43,262 nucleotides of DNA from Actinomortierella ambigua (lineage: Eukaryota; Mortierellomycota; Mortierellomycetes; Mortierellales; Mortierellaceae): the NCBI GenBank assembly GCA_016098155.1, contig JAAAJB010000037.1:1-43262 (forward strand), written 5' to 3'. This document shows positions 32,309 to 43,256 of the stretch, piece after piece; position 1 is the first letter of the stretch, and each line of letters starts with the position of its first letter. The notes beneath the pieces are model-generated. The model was not told where the DNA came from. It searched no databases and saw nothing but the letters and a program-made list of their open reading frames with translations. The position numbers were made by a program, and so were the translations under genes.

Positions 32309-33813
32309 ATGGCACCACTCCGAGCACTCTTATCATCCCGTGCGGTGTTGGCGGGTCTCGCCGCCCTCGGCTGTCTCGCTCTGTTCATGAACACTATGGA
32401 CTCGCACTACACCGTTAGCATCCATAAGAGCCAATACCAACCGGATAATACCCACAACTACGCTCAACAATCCGGCGGTCGCGACTCTGGCCACGCTTCT
32501 ACTCAATGGATCGATGCTCATTCTCCCGCCCAAGGTCTTGGCCCCGGTCTGGGTGTCAATCCAGGCCGCCAGCCGCTCACCATCCAGGCAGTCCTTGAGA
32601 GGGCCGAAACCTACTATCAGCGTATTCTTCGGCAGCGTCAGCAGTGGCTCACAGAGAACAAGTTTGGGACATCGTAAGGCTCGTGTCATTTGTCATTCCT
32701 TGGGAAACGGCCCCACAGCAACACCTCCCCACTCATCATCTTTTTACTTTTTCATTTGTTGCCCATAGAGCGTTCGACCCGTGGTTTGTCCTGATGTATT
32801 GGTAAGTGTTTTCCCATTGGTGTCTAAAAAAAAAATTACCCCTGGAACGTGCTTTCTCGACATAAATTAACTCCTTGTGTGGGTATCGTGAATAGGTGGT
32901 GGTACTTCCCTGCCAGTTATGTCTGCCCCCATGATATCCAGCGGGTTGGCCCCCTGTCGGATGGTGGCAAGTGGCTCTGTGGCATGAGTCTTTACGAGGA
33001 GAAGCCCCGTGCCAAGTGCATCATCTACTCGTTTGGCGTGAACCACGAGACCCGCTTTGAGGGTGAGATGCTGGATCGTACCGATTGCGAGATCTGGGCC
33101 TATGATGCCTCGGTCTCCAGAATGGGTCCCGGTAAGTCCACTGGGAAAGGAAAGAGGGCAGGTGGTCGTGGGTGGATGATGCATGATAGCACCAAGCTCT
33201 GGCACGCCTTTCTCCCCTCGCGCTATTTTTTTTCTCTTATTGCTTGTGCAAACAAGCAAGCAAACAAACAATTTCCCCCTTGGCTAAAAATGCATCATCT
33301 GACGGGCAACGATAGCTCATGCTGCATCATCAAGTTTGGCATTCATCATCTGACTTTTTATGTTCTTCATCTCGCCCACTTTTAGAAACTGATGGCCGTC
33401 CCAAGGTCCACTTTGAGCCAGTTTTCGTTGGTAGCGAGGACAAGATTGGTGCTGATGGCAAGGTTTGGAAGACGCTCAAGACTATCATGAAGGAGAACGG
33501 CCACGACTGGATTGATATTCTGAAGATTGACATTGAGGGCTCAGAGTATGCCACCCTGGGCAAGATGATGGACGACTTCCCCGACGTCCTTCCTTTCTCC
33601 CAACTGCAGCTAGAGCTCCATGTCCACGAAAGCCACATCTCTTTCCCTGACTTCTTGACTTGGTGGCAGCGCCTCGAGAGCAAGGGTATCCGCCCATGGT
33701 GGACCGAGATCAACCTCAACCCCACCTACTCGGGACAGAGGGCTTGGGCGTCAGAGTACTGCTTTATCAACACTCGCGGCGGTGCTAAGAACGTTCTGAT
33801 CCAAAACTATTAG
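32309..33813 (+). CDS. METTL24-like (Methyltransf_22) membrane-anchored protein
   Basis: Four exons are inferred: 32309-32673, 32769-32801, 32896-33131 and 33386-33813, encoding ~353 residues. Residues ~8-28 are a single hydrophobic segment near the N-terminus, giving a probable type II Golgi or ER topology. Residues ~45-105 are a polar stem. The catalytic-like domain shows VCPHDIQRVGPLSDGGKWLCG, IIYSFGVNHETRFE, CEIWAYDAS, DWIDILKIDIEGSEY and a WW plus NLNPTYSG C-terminal region, matching Methyltransf_22 and the related FkbM fold. SAM-dependent methylation is the family expectation, and the substrate (perhaps a glycan) is unknown. Exon 2 is only 33 nucleotides, and its junctions restore FDPWFVLMYW. 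A decayed copy of exons 3-4 lies ~450 bases downstream. Confidence 0.88.
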
Positions 33814-33827
33814 AGATTTAGTCCCTC

Positions 33828-33833
33828 AATAAA
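33828..33833 (+). terminator. poly(A) signal of the methyltransferase-like gene
   Basis: AATAAA lies ~15 bases after the stop codon. A genomic run of 14 A follows at 33860-33873. Confidence 0.65.
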
Positions 33834-34244
33834 GTCAAATAATTATATGTCTTCCTCAGAAAAAAAAAAAAAAGGCTCATATTACTCGATTCTCGCTAAT
33901 CCCTCCTCCGCCTTGAGGGTTTCCAGCCTATCTTGCAAGGCGCCCTCGTAACCCATTTCATGTTGTCGTTGAGAGTCTGGTCACCACTAGGTAACTCCAA
34001 CAACAAAATACAGGAAAGTTTAACAAAAACCGGCGGCAACGACCATGCCTGTGTGAATCCTGCGCCTGACCCTGTTCCAGGGCCCACACGAGTACGTACT
34101 CTTAGGCTAAGAGCTTGAAAATAAACAACGCTAAGCGCTTTGTGTTTCATGTCTTTGGGATACAGCGGTCATTTTACTGCAGATACATCGACCCAAGGCA
34201 CACACAAAGGTATTGGCACAATCTACGCACAAAGAACTTGAGCC

Positions 34245-34955
34245 TATGATATCCAGCGTATGGCATCATTCTCAGGCGGTGGCGTGTGGTTCTGTGACAT
34301 GAGGTTTTTATGGAGAATACTCTTGGCTTAAGTGTGTACTATACTCATTTGGCAAAAACAGTGTACGCACTGGTTCTTTGCAGGCATATGCGAGCTTTGC
34401 TCATTGCGCCGATGGATACCTTTTCTCTCTATATCTTTCCCGTGTACGGGGTCTTTCTCAGCCTCCTTTTTGGCCACCCAATGGAAGTTGAACATTCCTC
34501 TTTCCTTTCGTCGACATTACATTACTCTATCCTCTGTGGAATTGGCCTATCCTCTCCTTCCGCCTCCTGAGCTTGCCACAATACTCTCTTTTTATCCTCT
34601 CCGTGCATTTAGAGTTGAGAAGCACATATTTTCGATGGTTAACCCATGGCACATTTCAGACCGTACCTCATAAACGATACAGGCGAGTTCGGTAGTGAAG
34701 GCTAGCAACAACGGAAACTTGGATCACGACTGTAGAGGCCGGGTTTTCTCCGCTTCTCTCATTCATGGACAACTTCGAAACAGGCTTGCCTTTCTCGCAA
34801 CAAATGCGATGGAATTCCCTGTGCTCTTGAAGTGATGGGGATGGGAGGAGCAACTCAAGTCCAGAAGGTACACGCCCATGCTGGACCAAGCTCAAGCTCA
34901 ACCCAATTGTCAGTAGAACAATAAGGGCCTGGGCATTCGACTACTGCTTAAGCCA
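34245..34955 (+). pseudogene. decayed tandem copy of the METTL24-like gene
   Basis: Two parts align with the upstream intact gene in the same order and strand. At 34245-34360, TATGATATCCAGCG, GGTGGCGTGTGGTTCTGTG and ACTCATTTGGC match the exon 3 coding segment for HDIQRVGP to YSFG. At ~34690-34955, AACGG...GATCACGACTG, TGGACAACTTC, CCTTTCTCGCAAC, ACGCCCATGCTGGACC, AAGCTCAACCC and GCCTGGGCATTCGACTACTGCTT match exon 4. The reading frame of the first part meets TAA at 34329, and frameshifts and loss of the IDIEG region follow. Exons 1-2 were not found. The intervening ~330 bases occupy the place of intron 3. Confidence 0.85.
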
Positions 34956-35282
34956 ATAATCTGATGATCGATGATCCAGAATTTCCCAGTAGGCTGGTTA
35001 CAACAACCAGCCACAATTTTTCTCCAAGTGAATACAAACATTTTCCAAACTCTCTTCTCTCTTCAACGGTTTTTTTTTTTTTTTTCTCACCCTCTTCTAC
35101 TTCGTCTCCGATCACCCTCACAACTCTGCCAGCAAGAGACACATCCCTCACCCTCCCCCCATCATAGCACACCCGCCTTCCCCTTGCTTTCCACTGCATA
35201 CTTTGAAGAAACACCCATAGTCAGCGGAAGCACAAGTCGCTCAGACCTCTCCCCTCCCACTTTTTTTTTCTCTCTTTCTGTC
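34956..35282 (+). other. pyrimidine-rich leader of the transporter gene
   Basis: From ~35040 to 35282 the plus strand is dominated by C and T, with a T-run near 35071, ending at the ATG at 35283. No other gene. This is the same type of leader as at 23905-24031. Confidence 0.5.
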
Positions 35283-35495
35283 ATGTCACGGATCACTCCC
35301 GGAGGAAAGGTCCAGCACGACAGAGCAACAAGCTCCAGCATCGACGCCAACCTCGTCCGGCACATCAATTCGTCGACACCATCTGTGGACGCACAAGCCA
35401 TGCATCTGTCACCTTTGTCGACCTCCCAGTCCTATGACGACAATCAGGATAAACACTCGAGCCACCAACAACAACAGCAGCATCAACAACAGCAA

Positions 35496-35527
<32 letters not shown>

Positions 35528-38117
35528 ACATCAATATCAACAAAGCTCCCTGCAATCTCGACATCGCCATGCCACAGGCGAGGAGCCCATTGTTTGCAAG
35601 GAGGAGGTTCCCGCACATGACAGCACACCCTCAAAGTTTCTCTACTTTTTGATTGCAGTGCTGGCGATCGGCGGCTTCCTCTTCGGCTATGATACGGGTG
35701 TGATTTCTGGTGCACTGTTACCAATCAAAGAGGAGTTTGGTCTGTCAAGTCAAGAGCAAGAATTTGTCGTTGGAGGCAAGTTTGGAACTGATTCTGTGAT
35801 ACGATCAACCGTAACAGACAAAACAGAAAAAAAAAATTGAGACAGACACAAGATGTGGAGGGAAAAGGCACAAAAATTCTTACAAGAGAAGGTGTGAGGG
35901 GGGTGTGTTCTTCTTCACTCGATCTTTCCTGTACTCCTTTTATAGGTACAACGCTTGGAGCTATCCTTGGTGGCATGCTGGCAGGTCAGATGGCAGACAT
36001 GGTTGGTCGCAAGCCTGTGACGTTGCTGTCGTCTGTGATTTTCATCGTCGGAGCTGCCCTAATGACATTTGCACACGCTTTCTGGCTCCTGCTCCTCGGC
36101 CGAGTGGTTGTCGGAGTGGGAGTTGGCCTGGCGGCGTTGATTGTACCCCTGTACATCGGTGAGCTTGCTCCAAGGTAACAGAAAATGAAGAAGCATACTA
36201 CGTGGAAAAGAGTACCTCACAGTGTCTGTCGCTGTTTGGCCGCTTTGGGCTCGACCATGTTCAGCACGTTTTCTTTTATCCGGGGTTGTTCAGAATAACT
36301 TGCGAGGGAGCATGTCTGTCTATCGGATAATCACACTCATTTTTCACTGATTCCCTCTTTTCCCTCTCTCCTCTCTCATCTGTCCTCTCTCTCTCCCCTC
36401 TTAACGTTTATTACTATGTAGCGCTCAACGTGGACGGCTGGTGACGATGAATGTTCTGCTCATTACTGGCGGTCAAGTCGTTGCATACATCATTTCCTCG
36501 TTGCTCACGGATGTCACGAATGGATGGCGCTGGATGATGGCAGTATCAGCACTTCCGGCGATTCTGCAACTCGTCACGCTGCCCTTCTTGCCAGAGTCAC
36601 CACGTTATCATGTGAAGCGGGGCAATATTGCGGCTGCGGAGGCAGTGTTGCGCAAGTGTATGGGAGCATCGGATGCGAACGATGCGTTCATTGCGGCCGA
36701 GGTGGAGGCGATCCGCGAGAGTATTGATTTGAGCCGCAAGACACGGTATCGTGATCTGTGGCGCCCTTCGCTTCGTCGGCCCTTGATCATTGCCTGTGGT
36801 CTTCAGCTGTGGCAGCAGCTGAGCGGATTCAACACGGCCATGTATTACTCGGCAACGATCCTCCGTATGGCTGGCTTTCCGACTACGAAGAGCGCCACCT
36901 TGTTTTCCATCTTGATCGCCGTCACCAACATGCTTATGACAGGTGAGAGTCGAATTTGTTTTCTTCATTTTCGTTTTCGTTTTCGTCCGTTTCGCATTTC
37001 GCATTTCGTTTTCATTTTTCGTTTTTCGTTGTTCGTGTTTCGTTGTTCGTTTTTCGCATTTCCTTCTCGCTTTTTGGTGTTTCTCTTCAAATAGGATGTG
37101 GACCATGGGCTATTTCACTTTCGAGCGACACATGTATAATATAGAATGTCTAAAGCCGCTTCTTTTTTTTTTCTTTTGTGTCTGTGCTCACCCCGAGTAG
37201 CCGTTGCCATCAAGATTATCGATCGTGTGGGACGCCGCAAGATTTTGCTGTTCACGATCGTCGGCATGATTTTCGGCTTGGTGATTCTCGGTGTGGCGTT
37301 CATTCTAATCGTTGGTTTTACGGTCAAGCAAGATGCCTGTGTCCAATATGGCGCCAACTGCGCGGCTTGCTTGACAGACGACCGATGTTACTTCCAGGAC
37401 TCGACTAATACCTGTCAAGATATGGGCTGGAATGGCGAAGGCAAGCGCCCAACGTACAGTGGCTCATGCCCGGTCCGGTCTGACGGCTTGATGGCTGGTT
37501 CGTGGTTGGCGTTGGCCAGTTTGGTGTTTTATGTCGCAGCATACGGTCTTGGACTTGGCAATGCACCTTGGCTGATTCAGAGCGAGCTCTTTCCTCTTGA
37601 CATTCGTGGAAAGGCGACCGGCATTGCAACAGGTAGGAAAACGAGTCCGTCACGAGTCCATTCTATGTACTCCAAAGAATGTGGATTGCCCCCCTGAGAA
37701 TTATGCTGTGCCAGTGTTGGACAAAGAAAAAGGCACCTTGCATGGGCGGGGGCACAGAAATTCAGGATTGTTCTAATGCACCTATTGTTTCGGATGCATC
37801 TTTTTGTTTTGTTTTTTTTTTTTTTTTTAGCCTGCAACTTTACTGGAAACCTGGTCATCTCCTTGACCTTCCTGACACTTACACAGAGAATTACGGCCAC
37901 AGGAACCTTTTGGCTTTATGCGGGCATCTTGGTGATTGCCTGGTTCTTCATCTATTATCTTGTTCCTGAGACTGCCGGCCTTGATTTGGAAGCGATTCAA
38001 GAGCTCTTCAACAAAGACAAGGACGACGGCTCACTAGATACTGCAACTTCGGGTCAAGAGGAATACAAGAAACCTCTGGAAAACACATCGGAACAGGGCG
38101 CACTGCCTTCGTTGTAG
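35283..38117 (+). CDS. sugar/inositol transporter of HMIT (SLC2A13) type
   Basis: Five exons are inferred: 35283-35775, 35946-36174, 36422-36942, 37201-37632 and 37831-38117, encoding ~653 residues. It is a major facilitator superfamily sugar porter with twelve helices. TM1 contains [16 protein letters not shown] (~residues 130-145), then GRKP after TM2, [46 protein letters not shown] and the final VPETAG signature. Between TM9 and TM10 there is a ~70-residue loop with [19 protein letters not shown] and two more cysteines, a PSI-like domain typical of animal HMIT and plant INT transporters. The N-terminal ~115 residues are cytosolic, with a polyglutamine tract at ~62-86. Intron 1 requires a GC donor (G|GCAAGTT at 35776). 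Proton-coupled myo-inositol uptake is the closest family inference; glucose is possible. Confidence 0.9.
35466..35529 (+). repeat. CAA/CAG repeat encoding polyglutamine
   Basis: A mixed CAA/CAG tract with one interrupting CAT lies inside exon 1 of the transporter and encodes ~20 Gln. Mixed codons suggest it is older than a fresh pure-repeat expansion. Confidence 0.9.
36957..37075 (+). repeat. degenerate TTTCG-type repeat in transporter intron 3
   Basis: Roughly 120 bases are built from TTTCG, TTTTCG and TTCGCA words (for example TTCGTTTTCGTTTTCG near 36980). The strand is almost free of A. It lies fully within the intron between exons 3 and 4. Confidence 0.75.
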
Positions 38118-39007
38118 ACGAATTCTTTTTTCTCACACCCCCTGTTGGAAACTGGGTTTTCTTAGATCGGTTTTTCCCCTTCATCAGAGTTATATAATAA
38201 GATAATGTTTTCCTTCTCGTTACTCCTTGACTGTTTTGACGTCCTGTCTTTCACACCAGCAGTCAAGGATAAACAGGCATTGGCCTAGGCCCGATCTTTC
38301 CTTTATTCGTACGTTGATGAAGTCAGTATTGATTGTTGTCCGGGGTCACTTTTTTTTATTAATATTTTGGCTCAGTTGAACAAGGTGGGTTCCGGAGCCC
38401 GAGCTTATGTGTATCTTACCTTTGGGTCCTTCCCACTCTCAGGAGAGCGAAAGCAGCCGCGCATTCACCGGACATGTGCCTACTGAGAAGAGTGTCGGTC
38501 GAGCGGTCTCTGTGTTGCTTATTTGTTTGTTTAGTTATTTATTTTCATTCGATTCAAAGGCCGAATAAGAACTCATGTTGTCAGACACGGCTATAGTCCT
38601 GGAGCGAAATGCTGATAGTTTGATGGGAAGTGCGATCATTGATCTTTTGAAATCAGAAAAGTGCACAGGGCAAAACACAGAGCTCGCGATTAAGCTTTCT
38701 TCGAGATGGGCAAGAGTGTTGGCATGCGTCTGATTACATATATTGGAGGGAGGAGCGGAGAGCGAGACTACTAAAGGAGAAGGGTGGCACACGAGAGCAA
38801 TTCAGGAGTACAGGAGAGAGGGCGAAGAACCCAGGACAGTGGATTGGACACCATTGGGTGTTCGGGACAAACATCGGTTCAGCCCGTGTTTCCCTCCCGT
38901 CTCTTCGTACTCGATAGGTCACAGTGTGTTTACAAAAGTGTCTTGCACCTCTGACACGCGTATTACACAGAGAAAAGACATCCGCAAGTCGTCTCTCTGC
39001 AAGAGCA

Positions 39008-39022
39008 TGCTTGATCGATGAT
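39008..39022 (+). repeat. 15-base element, copy 1
   Basis: TGCTTGATCGATGAT occurs here and at 41693-41707, each time followed within ~15 bases by CAATTG. Its core GATCGATGATC-like centre is partly palindromic. Function unknown. Confidence 0.6.
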
Positions 39023-40187
39023 ACCCGTGCAATTGACTCGTCGGGCAGCTGGTGATGAAACGGAACAGAGGAAGAGAAAAGGGGGGAGTAAGGAGAGCAA
39101 TCCGATGATGACAAAGCTCATCCAGATGTCTGTTCGCTGACATGAAGATACTCCAGAAAAAGAAGGTCAGGGTGGTGAGCAAGGAGACATGGTACAAACA
39201 GGCCAATCCGCCCTTCATCCCAGCGCACAAACAAAACCAAAATCAAAGGAAGTATGTGGATGATCAAATTCTTCGGAAACGGAAGCTCTTCGAAGAGGGC
39301 TAAGGGCCAATAAACGAACATGGCCATCACCGACAATTTATTGAGATTCTTGTTTTTTTTCCCTTTGTTCCTATGAAAGGACAGAGGGAGGGGAAGGGAG
39401 CCTGCTCTCGTGTGGCTCACGATTTTATTTCTCAATGCCATGAACAACATTCTTCGCACTCGACCATAGTAAGACGCCCTTTTTCTTCTGCCCACCTCCT
39501 CCGCGATATCACTCTTCTCGTTCTTCTCCTCCTTCTCTCCTCCCTTTCCTCGTTCTCCTCTGCTTCGCCCTGCCCTTTTGGTGGAGTTGGTTAGTCTCCC
39601 CCGTCCATTGTTCACGCAATCTCTGCGGGAGCACAGAACAGCTGCAGGTAAAAGAATGCCGCTCCCCCCCCCTTTCTGCAGAAGATAACGCTATAAAGAT
39701 TTCTGCTCAAAGAAAACAGGGGTGGTTGTCCCCCCCCTTCTCTTCCTCCCTCTTTGCCTCCACCTTCTTTGCCACCTCTCCCCCTCTTCTTGTAACAACA
39801 ACATGCCGCCATAGTCAGCCTAGCAACAAGAATGCCCATGATCAGTCTTGCGACAAGCTACGGGCGGATTTCTCTTTCCCCCTCCCTCCTCCACTCCTCC
39901 ACTCCTCTCCCTCTCCTTCTCTCCCCTCTCACCATCCACTGCTCAGACATTTCTTTCGCGGCCTTCGTTTTCCAGAAGAAAGCAAAGCGTTGAAGCTCTT
40001 GTGGCTCGTAATTATAGGGTCTAATACCTTCTACAAGAGCCAAGGAAAGAAAAGAATCAATCCGGCTAGTCGATGGCTCTTTGTCAGTCTTTTATCGTAC
40101 TCTCCTTCCTTCCACTCCCATTCTCACCACTGATGGGAAGGTGTGGTTGGATTGGGAGAGAGTACAGGCTGGCTGCAAGAGTGTTGT

Positions 40188-40213
40188 TGTTTGTGTGTGT
40201 ATGTGTGTGTGTT
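40188..40213 (+). repeat. TG-rich microsatellite
   Basis: A TGTGTGTG run with one TATG interruption lies in the gene-free right arm. Confidence 0.75.
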
Positions 40214-40309
40214 TTTTGTGAGTGCTTGGGCGGTTCTCGTGGTTGGTGGCAGCCAAGTAGCCAGCAAGCTCTCATCTTTTCTCTCTCTTGGATGGCCGCT
40301 CGTTTCTCC

Positions 40310-40386
40310 CTCACCCACTCATTGCCCACCCTACTCACTCACTCTCTTACCCACTTACACACTCACTCACCCACTCACTCACTCAA
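40310..40386 (+). repeat. CTCA/CCCA tetranucleotide-type repeat
   Basis: Repeated CACTCACTC and CACCCACTC words make up an imperfect ~75-base tract without coding value. Confidence 0.75.
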
Positions 40387-40995
40387 GCCGCTCTCTTTCT
40401 GGCTCCACCTTTCTTTCTTTCTCTTTCACTCCCTCGTCTCTGCACCCGCACCTTCGCCCCTCCTTCACACCTTTTCGTGCCTTCATCCTCGTCCTCTATT
40501 TCGTCCCTTCGTGCGTTGCCGCTCTTCTGGATCTCATTTGATCTCGATGAAATCCATACGGCTGAAGTCCATTGCATTTCCTTCATTCACTCCAGCCGAG
40601 TAGCCACCCTCATACCAGCCACCATTCATTGTCTGGCCCACATTCCCTCCTTTCATTCTAATGAGCCATTAGTCGCGCATTGGTCTATTTCAAGTTTTCG
40701 CACCTCACGCAGCCGACACCAGTTCCACTCCCATTCCCGGTCTCTTTTTTGCTTGTCACCCACCACTTGCCTCGTCTGACCTCAAGTCTTGCTAGACTCG
40801 CTCTCTCGCTCTCCCACCTCTTCTCTCTCGCTTTCCCACCCTCACTCACTTATCGTCTCTCTGGCTCTACCTCGCACACTTCCTCCCCCTCCTCTTTCCT
40901 CAAGTTCTATCTGTCCTCTAATTTTCCCCTGAATAATCTCGAAAGTCCTCCCCCGCGCCCAAACGACTTGCTTGAGCTGTCCTTGTGCCGTCCAT

Positions 40996-41070
40996 CTCGC
41001 TCCCTCACTCTCTCACTCTTTCTCTCCCTCTCTCCCTCTCTCCCTCTCTCTCTTCTCTCTCTTCTCTCTC
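40996..41070 (+). repeat. CT-rich simple repeat
   Basis: Runs of CTCTCCCTCTCTCC and CTTCTCTC form a nearly pure polypyrimidine tract of ~75 bases. Confidence 0.8.
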
Positions 41071-41692
41071 AGAGTGTGTATGTGTATGTTTTAAGGCGGT
41101 GGGGGTTTTTTTTACGCGCCTTTTTTTTTTTAATGTTCCTCGACCCTTTTTCTTGATCTCCCTTTACAACATCCCTTTTTATACTAACGGCTTTCATCGC
41201 CCGCTCAAGCTCCGCAACCAATATTTCTCGCTGTCCACATCCCTTCTGTTTCTGTTTGTGCTCATACCAGCCCGTCCGCTATCTCGTTTCCCTGGCCCAA
41301 GCAACTACAATTTTGTTTTTAAAATTTTTATTTTACTTCTTGGCACTCTTTCACAAGGTACGTAGCATTTCGCAACCACAGCATCCACAACTGTTGTCTG
41401 ATCATGGTTCAATCTCGCGGGTCGTCCTCGAAGGATGCTGGATTGATAATTATTTATTTCTCCTGCAAGTTTGTTTTTTTTTCTATGCAACAAAGTGTAT
41501 GCGAACAGGTTATGGTGTGGGTGCGTGTATGTGGGTATGCATTTGAGTGTAGGTGCATTTTGCGTTTCAGTCAGATTATTGGGTGTTTGTGTAATGTCTG
41601 AGGGTGAGTGAGTGTTGGCTGCGTGCATTTTGTGTGTGTTTGTCGGGCAAGTGTGTAATGCGCGCGCGCGATCAGCAACCGACTTGCGCCTC

Positions 41693-41707
41693 TGCTTGAT
41701 CGATGAT
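41693..41707 (+). repeat. 15-base element, copy 2
   Basis: Identical to 39008-39022. The GATA-type direct repeat follows seven bases later. Confidence 0.6.
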
Positions 41708-41713
41708 CCCAAC

Positions 41714-41753
41714 TGTCAATTGTGATAAATGTGTAAATGTCAGTTGTGATAAA
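41714..41753 (+). repeat. 16-base direct repeat carrying paired TGATAA sites
   Basis: TGTCAATTGTGATAAA and TGTCAGTTGTGATAAA are spaced 24 bases apart, with one mismatch. Each contains TGATAA, the consensus of fungal GATA factors, so a regulatory module is plausible. Confidence 0.6.
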
Positions 41754-43208
41754 GCTCATAGAGTCCATCACCCTCTGTCATGTCCCCCGAACGGATACTA
41801 CGATTCTTTGATTCGTCATGCCACACACACACACTCTCCCTACTACCCCCTTCCCTCCTCGTCCTCTACCGCCGATGCTTTTTGTTATTTTTCTCTTTGG
41901 TTCCCTCATACCCCTTTCCTGTGTGTGAACGAGACTGATGCTGCTTTATTCTGCTCTGTTCTTTTGGTGCTTGTCCCTTCCACTTCTCCCCCCACCTCTT
42001 TTCTGTTTCTCTCTCTCCTTCTCTCCGCTCTCCGCATTCGCATTTTGCTCCACAAGTCAGTTAACTGCCCCGATGCTTTAGAGTTGTCATACTTTGCAGG
42101 TCCTTGTGCACAGCTGCTCGGCCCATCTTCTCCCTTCCCTTGTTTGTCTCCCCAGGCCCCCCTCCTTCGCTTCTCTGTTCTATCCAACTCCATACCTTCA
42201 GCACAAAGCATATCTGTGTCTTCTTCCATGACAAGCTGGTATGCTTGTTCTTAGTCTGTTGAAATTCATACTCTTCCTCCTTGTCTATTCCACCCACCTA
42301 AAACTCCTGCATACCTTTCATTACCTTGTTATACGTTGCCTTTTTTCATTTCTCCTTATTCGTGTACGATTCGTTCTCGACCAATGTTCAAAGACTCGAT
42401 CGCCTGGATACGCACGCATACTGCACTATTGACGTAACCAAAAGAGTGTATTCATTCTTTATTCCAAAGTGTGGAGCGAGGGAGGGGTGTGTGCACTGTC
42501 CATTAGACATGGAACTTTTTGGATAAGATGTCGTTTGCCCGCTCTAGGCACCCCCCCTACCCTCAAACTCGACCCCCCCCCCTGCCCACCACTCCGTTGT
42601 TCTTCATGTCTCTTCCTCTTTCCCGCCCTTCTATCTTTACTGCCTTGCTGGACTGCTCTTCCCACCCCCTTTCCACCACCACCTTTCCCTCTCAACGACC
42701 ATGCAGTCAGGGCAACCACAGCCTTGCAGAATGTGTGGTTGCTCCATGGAATGCAGTCATTCAACATGTTCCATCCACAACAGTGGATTCCAATGGCAGG
42801 GAAGGGAGCGGCGGAATAAGGGAGCGGAATTGCCCAAGGTATCAGAACCAGTTCCAGCTCAGACTCGCGTGCACCCACCCGAGTGTTAAACACACAAAAG
42901 AGGGTGCAAGGGAGGGGGATGGGGAAGAAAGAGTCCATCGGGGGCCTAAACCAATGGTAGAGCTGGAATGAAGGACTCCTACTGCTCTTGAGAGTAGAAG
43001 GGGAGAGAAGAGAAGAGAGAAGAGAGAGAGAGAACACAACCAGGAACGGTGTGTATCGATGCCACTGTTTCGGAAGTAGTCAGAAGGAAAGGGAAGAACA
43101 AGGAAGAAGCATCATACTGCTCCTGCGCACCACGTGGCAGAGCAAGATCTTTGACAAGTCTCGTTCGTTCAATATTAAGGGACAAGGAATCTGGAGATAC
43201 ACACGACG

Positions 43209-43256
43209 AGGGGACAGAGAGAGTGAGAGAGTGAGAGAGAGAGTGAAAGAGAAGTG
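43209..43256 (+). repeat. GA-rich simple repeat at the right edge
   Basis: GAGAGAGTGAGAGAGTGAGAG-type words form an imperfect purine tract that runs almost to the end of the window. Confidence 0.75.

Noticed and set aside
33860..33873. Genomic A14 run after the methyltransferase-like gene, suggesting a retrocopy
   Set aside because: The gene keeps three introns and the downstream copy keeps the intron gap, so reverse transcription is not needed to explain it.
39118..39615. 165-codon minus-strand frame with two hydrophobic stretches
   Set aside because: It has a low-complexity basic start, no recognised family and no promoter; it could be chance in GA/CT-rich DNA.
42701..42889. 62-codon frame with a cluster of cysteines near its start
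   Set aside because: The cysteines do not follow the C-x3-C-x9-C-x3-C pattern, there is no signal peptide, and a longer overlapping frame is equally open.
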